Part shown: positions 11,500 to 19,729 of the stretch, one piece after another | How the letters are laid out: each line of letters begins with the position of its first letter | Numbering within the stretch: position 1 is the stretch's first letter | Origin: Thoreauomyces humboldtii | Taxonomy: Eukaryota > Chytridiomycota > Chytridiomycetes > Spizellomycetales > Powellomycetaceae | Assembly (NCBI GenBank): GCA_027596035.1 | Contig: JADGJA010000223.1 | Coordinates: 1 to 29,241, forward strand | Direction of reading: 5' to 3' | Length of the DNA stretch: 29,241 nt | Made by a program: the position numbers and the translations under genes | The notes under the pieces: model-generated | Database searches by the model: none | The model's input: the letters and a program-made list of their open reading frames with translations, nothing else | What the model was told of the DNA's origin: nothing

Positions 11500-12472
11500 G
11501 TTGTGCTCTCGATTCATCCGTCCATCTCTCTACGGCAGGCTCGTCCTGCTCTGAGCTCATGGGAGGAGCTGAGCATCTCCAGAAAGGTTATGCCCAGCGC
11601 GGAGCAAGATCTCCCCAGGCAAGATCTGCAGAAGCAGATCTGCACAGGTATGTTGGACGTGCCTTCTTCCGCACTCGCGTCTGCGACCCTTCTGTCTCTC
11701 TTTCGCTCCTCGGTTCACGTCCATGTCTGTTGCACTATTCCCCTTCCATCATAGATCAGTCCTCAAGTGGGCATTCGTCGCTGGCTGCGCCAACTCGAAC
11801 TCGTCGCCGGCGCCACTTCCAAGATGGTCGGTACCGGGAGGTATATTTCCGAAGGTATGTTCCACGTTGTGTTTGCTCGACAAATTTAACTGGCCTCGCG
11901 CTTATTGATCTGTCCATGTTCCGTCAATCTTTGGTTTTACTATGGCCCCATCATAGTGATTGATGTTTCGCCGTCATCGCTGGAATCAAGTTCGAATTTG
12001 CCATACAGACCGGGAAGTAGATCCTAAGAGGTACGTTAGACGTTGAAGTTTCTCATAGAGATGTCGTTGGCCTAACAATCGCTGATCGGTGCATGGTCTT
12101 TTCCTCTCTTTTCATTCTAGCTCTAGTTCAAGAGCGCGGTTTCGCCTTCGCTGCATAAGCCAAGTCGACCTCGACACCGTCGGCATTCCACGTCGTCGTC
12201 GTCGCCAGTCTACGAACCGATCTAGACAAGCTCCGCTACCTTAAAAACACATGGTGAGTTTCGTGATCTACTGCTCGCCGTTACTTGATGTTATTCGTAG
12301 TCAAATGACCACTGGGCTCGCACACGCTGATCCGTCCCTGTTCTTTTCATTTTCTTTCATTAGAGTCAAGTCCACGAGTGATACTTTCTCTTCCACGCTC
12401 GATCTCACTCGACATCGTCGTCGTCGTCGTCGTTCTTGAAGTTGGTCTTCTCCATGGGTATAACACATGATG
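11500..12472 (+). ncRNA. Spliced non-coding leader with five exons
   Basis: Four introns with good ends can be placed: 11648-11754 (GTATGT...CATAG), 11855-11955 (GTATGT...CATAG), 12031-12120 (GTACGT...TCTAG) and 12254-12363 (GTGAGT...ATTAG). The exons between them are 100, 75, 133 and 109 nt. A fifth consensus donor, GTGAGT, is at 12473 and has no obvious nearby acceptor. None of the three frames stays open: the longest reading from the ATG at 11559 runs about 60 codons and ends at the TGA that opens the third exon. I therefore infer an mRNA-like non-coding transcript. The 5' end is not known; the start given is only the approximate beginning of the first exon. The first exon ends beside a perfect 8-bp hairpin (11622-11641). 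Confidence 0.5.
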
Positions 12473-12505
12473 GTGAGTCTCTCGATTCACTGAGTCTACT
12501 ATCTT
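11648..12505 (+). repeat. Tandem exon-intron modules
   Basis: The four introns and the donor at 12473 recur every 176-223 bp and are related in sequence. Introns 2 and 4 share a block (11890-11922 and 12310-12343) with about 24 of 32 identical bases, containing TTGATC/CTGATC followed by GTCC and TGTTC. Intron 3 has a weaker copy at 12067-12095. The intron starts are alike (GTATGTTCCACGTTG and GTACGTTAGACGTTG), and so are the start of intron 4 and the sequence after 12473. Exons 2-5 share TCGTCGCTGG/TTCGCCG and AAGTTCGA-like segments and CGTCGTCG runs. This fits repeated duplication of one exon-intron unit, the last copy being cut off at about 12505. Confidence 0.5.
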
Positions 12506-12511
12506 CGGTCT

Positions 12512-13080
12512 GCCGCGCGTGGGAGGGCCGGAGACAATACCCCCTCACCGCACGGTGGGGACGGACCGTGCTTGGCCCCACGCGTGTGGCATATAGCCGG
12601 TGGAGGGGCGAGGTTTACCATCTCCTTTCACGAGGAGGTGGCCCCTCGTCTTGGCCCACTAGGCACCGTCGCATGGTCAATCAGGCTAGTGAGATGCGTT
12701 GCCGCGATCTGGGTGTCGGCAGATCTGTTCGACCGACGTTCGTCCCCAAGCTGCCACGCTATCGCGGCGTGTAAGGATGGACCGAGGAAGTCTGGTCTGA
12801 AAGGCTTCGCATGGCACGAAAGAGGGAGGAAATCCGGGCTGATACCTCGTGACCCGATACCCTGGCCTTGCTCTTGACCGCGGCTCATCGGGTGGCCCCA
12901 CAGGACCCCCGGTGTGGTTGCAGCCGTGCGGTCGGCATGGAGGAGTAGGGACCTCCTTCCTTCGGGAGGGAACAAAAAAGTTTGAGCATTGGCGATTGGG
13001 GAGCGCGGCTTTGGACGGGGATCTCCTTCGGGGGGTGAAACGGGATTGCAAACGCGGCCACTTCCTCAGGCGGTTTCCTT
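12512..13080 (+). ncRNA. Structured non-coding RNA, identity unresolved (RNase P/MRP-like)
   Basis: Hairpins follow each other almost without gaps. Seen directly are: 12516-12523 with 12577-12584 (8 bp), enclosing 12550-12556 with 12565-12571 (7 bp, perfect); 12618-12626 with 12633-12641 (9 bp) inside 12603-12608 with 12642-12647; 12657-12662 with 12686-12691; 12755-12759 with 12767-12771; 12852-12858 with 12887-12893 (7 bp); 12898-12902 with 12913-12917; and two stems capped by C(UUCG)G at 12955-12970 and 13021-13036. The UUCG loops point to the plus strand. GAGGAAATCCGGGCTGA (12826-12842) resembles conserved region I of RNase P RNA, and its GGAAA-U-CCG can pair with CGGTTTCC at 13071-13078 leaving one bulged U, as helix P4 does. 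A clear CR-V (ACAGAA-type) was not found, so the name is a hypothesis. Confidence 0.5.
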
Positions 13081-13188
13081 TTCTTTGGTTTCCGTCAGAT
13101 GCACTTCGCCGACTCCGCAAGATCCAATCGACGTCGATACTCACCCGGAAGTCGGGTCATGATTCAGCAACAGCACTCGTCAATCAAC

Positions 13189-13252
13189 GTAAGTTGCGAG
13201 TTTAGCTTTCTCCTATTGCTGTTGGCCCATGATATCCGCGGCTAACGCTCAG
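13189..13252 (+). other. Probable spliceosomal intron downstream of structured RNA
   Basis: This 64-nt segment has a consensus donor (GTAAGT), a textbook branch site (CTAAC at 13241-13246 region) and an acceptor (CAG) eight bases later. It lies in non-coding DNA between the structured RNA and the biotin ligase stop. It suggests that the same plus-strand, Pol II-type transcript continues through the structured RNA. Confidence 0.5.
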
Positions 13253-13456
13253 TTTCCGGTAAACGAAAAGTTGAACCCATCGGCGAATGCTCGCGGAGCC
13301 AAAATCGTTCGCCAGCCACGTGGAGCAAGCTAGTTGCGGAAGAAGGATGGTGAAACATGTGTTGGGTACTATGTCAATAAGCCAAATATACGCCGATCCT
13401 CATCTAAGGATATACCAACTACCAAAAAAGATGTGAAGCTAGGAAATCTCCCGTAT

Positions 13457-15790
13457 CTATTTCTTCTGTGAGATCAGACCCTTCATCATGTCGAAGCTGT
13501 TGCCGTCCGGTTGTAAGAGGTGTTCAACGCCGCCAATATCGTCGTTGTCACAACCGCCGTCCCCCGCGTCCGTAGTTGTTGCTCTCAGCAGACCGCTAGA
13601 GTCTATCCCGACGATACGAGCCGAAACGTTTCCGAGGTCTTGCAACGTGACCAATTGGTTACTAAGGAAGAGAGAAAAGAAAAGCGGATTCATGCTTAAG
13701 CTAAAAAGAATCGATGCGTTTCTCACCGCCCGGTGCCCTTCCCACGAACCTATGCAACCAGACGTGGTAGTACCGGTCCAGGAACGGCTCAAAAGCGAAC
13801 CGAAACCTATCTTTCCCTACGCTGGGGCTCGCAAACTCCTGATACATCTGATCGAAGCGAACCATGATGCGAGCCAGGACCTCTTCTCCATCCACGGTGG
13901 CGTCTCCCTTGCCCGCAAGGTGACGTTGTATGATTTCCGAGACGGAGGTCGTTGGATGGGGATTCGTCACGTTGAGGCCACAACCTAAAATGAAAAGGAA
14001 TGGGGTTTGACGAATGAGATACAAATCAGGAGAGCGCGGGAGAAAGATGAGAAAGGGGCTTCTTACCGACGACCATCCGGAACGCTCCACCCTGATACGA
14101 AGAAGTGACCAATATCCCGCCAATCTTCTTCAACCCGCCTGGGCCGGGTTCGGCCCGTGCGTAGATGTCGTTTGGCCATTTGAGATGGATTGGAAGATCC
14201 TGTATTCATCGCAAATGTAAGCAAAAAAAAGAAGACCGAGTAGACCGAAGATACAGATAGGAAAGCAAGCTGTACCTCACACCCGGGCTTTGACCGTATT
14301 GCCTCGATGATGGCGAGACCCGCAAGATACTGCACAAATATCGCGGAAGAGGCATCACGATGTTCCAAGGAGAATGAGAACTGAAGGCAGCCGCGTTGTG
14401 ATATCCACGAGTTCCTTCCGCGACCTGCGTGATGCTACGGTTAATTGGAAATCCCGGGTAAGAGGGCATCGATAATGGGCACCTCTTCCTGCTACTTGAT
14501 GCGTGGCGGTGCACACGAATCCATTGGGAAGATTCGAAGAAAATGTCATGTTTCTGTATGAGGGATTGAAGATCAGCCAGGTTTCACCAGACGATTTTAT
14601 TGCAGGATGCCATACTTTTCTAGTAGCGTCTGGGTTGATGCTATCACTTCGCTGTACAGCAGGACCGAGCCGAATCCAGTCGAAACTGCGGCGGGATTCT
14701 CTTTCCGTAGCCGACTCAGCGTTTCAAAGTATCGTCGGACGTCGAAGCGGGGCGTCGTAAGGCTGTCTGGGAAAGTGTCCGGCGAGTACACAGAAATGTC
14801 GACATTGTGTTCTCCGGTGGACTGCGAATGGTGTAAGTTCTGAGCAGGTTGAAATGTGATGATGTTCACCGTGTCCTTCACGATGCCGTATCCGCCGAGT
14901 CCTCCGACCAGACGTTCTACGTTCGCCTCCCCGCTTGCGTCGCAGCAGAGATGCATCGGGCTTATTTGCGGACATTCCAGGTCTTCTCTCGCCGCTCTTG
15001 CATCCTCATCGTCGTTGACTTTGAGACCGAGCCGTGAAAGTATGTCCCTGGTAAGCGATAGACGCATCGCGTCGCTCGCCGCAAGCAGGGGAGCCAATCG
15101 CGCGAGATCCGGGTCCTGGGTCTGAGAATTTAGCTGATACTCAAAGTGCGGACCGGACAAGATGGCGCGACCCGACCCGACGTCACACTCTACGATGGCG
15201 GATCGAGGTGGCGTCGCGACGGACGGAGCGTACCAAGCCAAGGTGCGGACGGTCGATCCCTGCCCCTTGTCCTCCGAAGGTTCGAACCAGGGACCACCGT
15301 TCACGTAAAGACTCATCGGCGCATCGCCCCCGGTTCCGGGAAACGAAGCGTCCCTGACCACCTCCACCGCTCGAGCACCCTTCTCACTATCGTAGACGAA
15401 CCCCTCCGTGATGCTTCCCCGCGCTCTGCCGGGCCAGAACCGCAGCTCCCTGTCCCCGACGACCTTGTAGTCCTCCCTGTGGACCTCGAACTCGACCGTC
15501 CGCGACGCGAAGTAGGCGCCGGCGCATATGCCCAGATACCTCCCACCCGCGCGCACGTAACGGTCCACGAGGATGGTCCCGTGGGGTTGCAGGTGTTTCA
15601 CGTAGGGAAGGTCCCTTCCGCCCGGGATGACGAGGCATGCGGTGGTCTGCTGCCAGGGTTCCGTGAGGAGACCGGCTGCGTCGATGGGGATGACGTCGTA
15701 GTTCGAGGATAGCAGGGACCGAAGAGTCAGAAGGGTCTGCTCCACGGGTCCCCGAGCCGTGCCGGGACCGGTGTAGACGAGGACGTTCAT
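13457..15790 (-). CDS. BPL1: Biotin--protein ligase
   Basis: Six exons: 14616-15790, 14483-14553, 14276-14424, 14067-14199, 13750-13984 and 13457-13661. All phases agree and give 655 residues (yeast Bpl1 is 690). The N-terminal half is the class I amidotransferase-like domain found in fungal and animal biotin ligases, with its cysteine in YLGICAGAYF (C89). The catalytic domain starts near residue 370 (GSVLLYSEVIASTQTLLEK). It holds the biotinyl-AMP loop GRGRGRNSW (about 414-422) and KWPNDIY (472-478), both rebuilt only by splicing. The C-terminal SH3-like domain follows (WLHSNQLVTLQD onward). The enzyme attaches biotin to acetyl-CoA carboxylase, pyruvate carboxylase and similar proteins in the cytosol. 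The start MNVLVYTGPG is the family start; the frame is open upstream to 16054, but that part runs into the neighbouring tRNA and is not coding. Confidence 0.93.
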
Positions 15791-16003
15791 GGGTTGAGTG
15801 GGAAACGCGACGACCGACCGCGCAAGGACGCCGCTATGGCCTGGTGAACAGAGTCGACCGCTTAGGAGTCCGCAGAGACTACGAGACCAGAAGTTCCGAG
15901 GACGGGACACACTCGAGAAACGGCGACGCTGCTTGCACAACCCGCGACAAGAAAACGAGCACTCGGTCACAACGGGAAGTGTCAAACAGAGGACGGACTC
16001 ATG

Positions 16004-16162
16004 TACACCCACCCAGGATTGAACTGGAGACCTTCTGCGAGTTACTTCCGACATCGCTGTCGAAAATGTTAGGTTTATTGATCGACGTCAAGAAGAGACG
16101 ACGGGGCATGTCCGTCGAGGGCAACGCTAAGCAGATGTTATAGCCAACTAAACCATGGGTGC
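16004..16162 (-). tRNA. tRNA with a long intron, isotype uncertain (Val-like body, AGC anticodon)
   Basis: Read on the minus strand, all four helices form: acceptor GCACCCA with TGGGTGT (16162-16156 and 16011-16005, one G-U pair), the D arm with a perfect A box (TGGTTTAGTTGG), anticodon stem TCTGC with GCAGA (16135-16131 and 16038-16034), and T arm TCCAG-TTCAATC-CTGGG with a perfect B box. Removing an 85-nt intron after position 37 (16040-16124) leaves a 74-nt tRNA with discriminator A at 16004. The anticodon by that rule is AGC (Ala), but the third acceptor pair is A-U, not the G-U that alanine tRNAs need. The TCTGC/GCAGA stem and TTA...AC loop edges look like tRNA-Val(AAC). It lies 214 bp upstream of the biotin ligase gene. 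Confidence 0.7.
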
Positions 16163-16431
16163 ATGCCCTCTTTGACGCCGTTGCGGTATAGACACGATAT
16201 CGTTTCATTGAATGACTGACAATTTGGATACCTCTTTCATCGACGTCGTTCCCCGAGATCGCCAATACTCAACGTGCCCCTGCTCCTGTTCGTCTGAAAA
16301 CGATGAATGCGTCAAGATGATACCGTGGGAAGATGCCATTCACCGGTGAGGGCAAAGGTCTTCCCCCCAAGCAACGCAGCCGGGGAGCTTTCGAAAACCG
16401 AAACGCCTTCTGAGCGACCAGTGATCGGTAT

Positions 16432-17781
16432 CTATTTTACACACGATATGCACCCATCCCGACACCTCGGTGACGCCTTATCCCAGCAGTCGAACAACAT
16501 ATGATAGGACCGCTCGATGACGTGTCCGAAATACGGATTGGATGGTTGCGATGGGTTACCGTCCTGGGCGGATCCAATGTGTACAAAGTTCGACTGGTCG
16601 GCCTTGAAAAAGCAGGTCAGCGAAAATGGCTCGATTAGTAACCTGAGCAATCGACACTACTCACCGAGATGACCGAATCCAGATACTGATATAGGCGAAC
16701 AGGTTGCTTGCGGACCTGGTCTCGGTGGACGATGAACTGACCCTTGGCGGAGAACTTTGAGAGAGCGAGATCGATGACTCCGTCAATCACCTTGCATGTT
16801 GTCGTATGGTTTCCGAATGGGTTTCCGACTCACCACAATGTCTCCAGGACAGATCCGACCGGTGGCCAGGGCAAACACCTGTGGTATCCTTCTCATGACG
16901 TCCGGCGTGTAGACGTAATCATGCCGTAGACAGTTCATGGTGAACAGCCACGAGGTATGAGCCAGCGAGATGAAGCTCCTATCTTGGAACACGTCCAGTC
17001 GGTCGTTCGCCCAGTGTGGAAGCGGACCACCGTCTCCCAGATCGTGTCCGGTCTCCTGCATGAACAGGGTGTACTCTGCCAGAGAGTCGTAGCGGTCGCT
17101 CATGTGATGCAGGTACGTCTCCCCTTCCCTTCCGACGTTCGGCAGGCGGATGACTCGGTCCACCCCTGATTCCTGCAGGTACGACGACTCGTCGAGGTTC
17201 GGGTCCTTGTGATACACCGTCACGACCAGATTCCGGCTACCGACATTCGGATGGGCCTTGATGCTGTCGAGCTGGGCCTTGAGGGACCCTGGACTGGTCT
17301 CGTAAGCGCTGATCACGATTTCCAGTTGCGGTGCTGTGCCCGAGGATGGCGGTGAATCTGGTGATTCGGGTGATGGTGCAGATGATGGTAACCATGGATG
17401 CTCGGATTTCGTATCTATCACCCAAAGAAGCAGGTAAACTCCGGTTCCTAGCAGGACGGCTACGACCAGGAGGGCAACGAGAATGCGACCACGAGACTTT
17501 TGCTGTCTGAACGAACTCGGGATGAGTAGATACTCTTAACAGCACTATGAACCGCTCCTTGTTCCCCCGTCTCTTCTCTCGTCATCATACTTGTTGAGTT
17601 CAAATCTGTGCTTTGAATTTTTACGTCCGCGTGATCTTGGAACCAGAAGTATCTCTTCGGTGGTCCCGACTCTGCCTTCCTCTTCCACATCGACGTCGTC
17701 ATCGTAGAAGGCAGCTCGAAGGCTTTCTTCGCGGGTGGCCGCCGACTTTGAGGCATCTGACTTGATGTCCTTCTCTCCCAT
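16432..17781 (-). CDS. DUF3431 type II membrane protein
   Basis: Four exons: 17591-17781, 16834-17506, 16665-16790 and 16432-16602, encoding 386 residues. The N-terminal 65 residues are charged. A membrane segment, ILVALLVVAVLLGTGVYLLL, spans about residues 72-91, so the protein is probably a type II Golgi or ER protein with its main domain lumenal. That domain matches the fungal DUF3431 family: LEIVISAYETSPGSL, VTVYHKDPNLDES, NVGREGETYLHHM, YTLFMQETG, GQFIVHRDQVRKQP, and the C-terminal GHVIERSYHMLFDCW. The biochemical role is not known; many members sit near or resemble glycosyltransferase-type enzymes, which I only note. The intron at 16791-16833 is just 43 nt and is needed to reach the QFIVHRD motif. 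The ATG at 17781 was chosen over 17868 and 17832 because it gives a standard short cytosolic tail. Confidence 0.8.
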
Positions 17782-18451
17782 AAAAGAAACTTTGGATCGT
17801 ATGAGGAAGCGATGAGCTAGTGATCTATGCATGAGTTTGCGTGTGGGAGAAAGGGCAGGAGCAGGCAATGTTCAAACCGTCCGCGCGTTGTACGTAATCG
17901 TTACGCGTACTGACGTTTGCTCGCGTCGCTCTGGCTGTCTGCGGCACAAACACCACTGCTCGATGTTCCCGTCATCCCTATAGACTTAGGCCCTCTGCAG
18001 TCGAGTTCGGTGCTTGCGTGCGTGCTTGAACGAAGAGATGACTCCATGCACGGAGATCGGGTCGGTTGATCCATAGGGCGAACAATCCATCTGAACACGG
18101 ACATGCATAATCTTGCAAACTAGATTTCTGAGCATTACCTTTCCCAAGTACGGTGCTATCCATTGTTGCGGGGAAGTAGGACAGGGTCCCGTCTAGCGCA
18201 GGCATCTGATGGGTAGTATGGTTGGCATGAGGAGCCACAAAGGGTTCATTTTCGGCGCACTTCTTGTTTTACCAAGCGACAGCATCGCAAACTCGCAAGG
18301 GCTGCAAAGAACATCCCAGCAAGGCATTCCTTTGCAAAAGACCCCCCCCCCCACTCTCGTCTATCCTTCCAAGTCTGGCCTGCGCTACACTACCAAATGC
18401 TCGTCCACCTCTTTTCCCCACTTCCGCCGGACGATCGCACGCATCCATGTG
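17782..18451. other. Intergenic with a possible short minus-strand frame
   Basis: A minus-strand frame at 17978-18238 (up to 86 codons) contains a segment, DGLFALWINRPDLRAWSHLF, that looks protein-like, and a GTAATG...TTCAG segment inside it (about 18092-18142) could be a short intron. No good ATG or family match was seen, so I do not call a gene. A run of nine C residues lies near 18346. Confidence 0.35.
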
Positions 18452-18823
18452 TCAAGCCAACCTAGCCCACTTGCACCACAACCAATCCAGCACCCCGACG
18501 TCCACGACACACACGAACATGATGAACCAGAACGTCCTCGTCCACTTCTGGTACCTCCTCCTCGCCATCTCGACCTGAAAGTCCGTCATGTGGATCCTTC
18601 CCTCCACGCCTCCGGTCCCCTTCTCGTCGAACGTGTCCTGAGGCGAAAGGGCGGACTGCTTGGACTTGGATTTGGAGGTTTTGTGGGGTTTGGAGAGGAG
18701 TGGGGAGGTACCCGATGGGATGCTGGTGCTGCCGCCTGTCGAGGTCGAGGATTGACGAGGTGCGCTGAGCAGCTTGAGGAGGGGACGGAGGAGGGATGCG
18801 ACTGGGGACGGTGCTGGTGGCAT
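18452..18823 (-). CDS. Small protein with C-terminal membrane segment
   Basis: A single-exon ORF of 123 residues starting at the ATG at 18823 in good context (CACAACCATGC). I recognise no family. The first 70 residues are Ser/Thr/Pro/Lys-rich and probably disordered. Then comes a charged amphipathic stretch, MTDFQVEMARRRYQKWTRTF, and one hydrophobic span, FWFIMFVCVVDVGVLDWLW, followed by KWARLA at the end. This is the layout of a tail-anchored or single-pass membrane protein. The ordered composition at the C-terminus and the start context argue for a real gene, but there is no homology evidence. Confidence 0.5.
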   Translation of the reverse strand: MPPAPSPVASLLRPLLKLLSAPRQSSTSTGGSTSIPSGTSPLLSKPHKTSKSKSKQSALSPQDTFDEKGTGGVEGRIHMTDFQVEMARRRYQKWTRTFWFIMFVCVVDVGVLDWLWCKWARLA

Positions 18824-19729
18824 GGTTGTGCCTGGTGAGCGACGATATTCCTTCTTTTGGTGCGCTGGGAGAATGGTTCGGTTGTGGAGAATAGTTCGGT
18901 GTGGCGAGGAATGGATGTCGAGGAGAGTTTAGATGTCGACTCTCTGTGCTTGATGCTGGAGGGGAGAAGACGGCGCATGCTCGCCACCCGATTAGACTCG
19001 ATACTCTCCATTCTCTCCAATGACCTTTGCGAGTCTGTTGGACAATCGTAGCGCATGATGAAGGTAACTCACGAGAAGGAGCTGCCCAAAAAGGTGCCGC
19101 TTTTTTCGAACCGCCAAACAATCGTGCTTTTGGGTCTTTGTGAGCTTCTGTTGCTATTGTCGTTCCTAGATCTAATGAATGTCCTGAAAAATGACAATCA
19201 CATGGGAACAACAAACCCTACAGCGCCATCGTTTGGCTTTGCTGGTAGATCCAAGGGAGTTCCCCTCAGGCTTCATCATAAGGCATCACCGAACAATCGT
19301 AGAAGTGCCATCAGATCATGGTAGAACTCAATTCAAGACCTTATTATTGTGTCTTTGACAAAAACGACATGCCCACCTTAACAATCGCCAGTTTTCAAAA
19401 ACACTTCGAATCCTGCTTTCCCCCGGGCAACCCGACCCACCGAGCGAGCCCACCAGCTCCCGGCATCACGCCATCGTATTTCTCCGCTCATCCGCAATCC
19501 CGGAAACAGCTGAATTAACAGCCGTTTCGCCGCCCGGATCCGCCGCATGCCCTCTCAGATTTTGTACCCGCAGATTTTGTACCCGGGACGCTTCTAATCG
19601 CCGCTTCGAAGTGGTGGATGGTGCCTCTACGGCCATTGCTGGCGAAGACACCATGATGCTAAACACTGCAGATGGCTCCACGCTCTACTACTTGGATGGG
19701 ATACTACTCGGCCCTGACCCGCACTGCCA
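18824..19729. other. Intergenic between small membrane ORF and SMU1
   Basis: About 900 bp without a convincing gene. A plus-strand ORF at 19055-19324 (89 codons) has a hydrophobic segment (IVLLGLCELLLLLSFLDLM) but no start context or family support. A perfect 15-bp tandem duplication lies at 19556-19585. Confidence 0.45.
19556..19585. repeat. Perfect 15-bp tandem duplication
   Basis: CAGATTTTGTACCCG is present twice, head to tail, with no mismatch. It lies about 145 bp downstream of the SMU1 stop. Confidence 0.9.

Noticed and set aside
12436..13205. Plus- and minus-strand ORFs of 100-150 codons through the structured region
   Set aside because: They overlap one another in several frames, are Arg-rich, and the DNA is better explained by RNA folding.
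15791..16054. 88 extra N-terminal codons of biotin ligase
   Set aside because: This segment runs into the tRNA gene and has no similarity to biotin ligases, which begin at MNVLVYTGPG.
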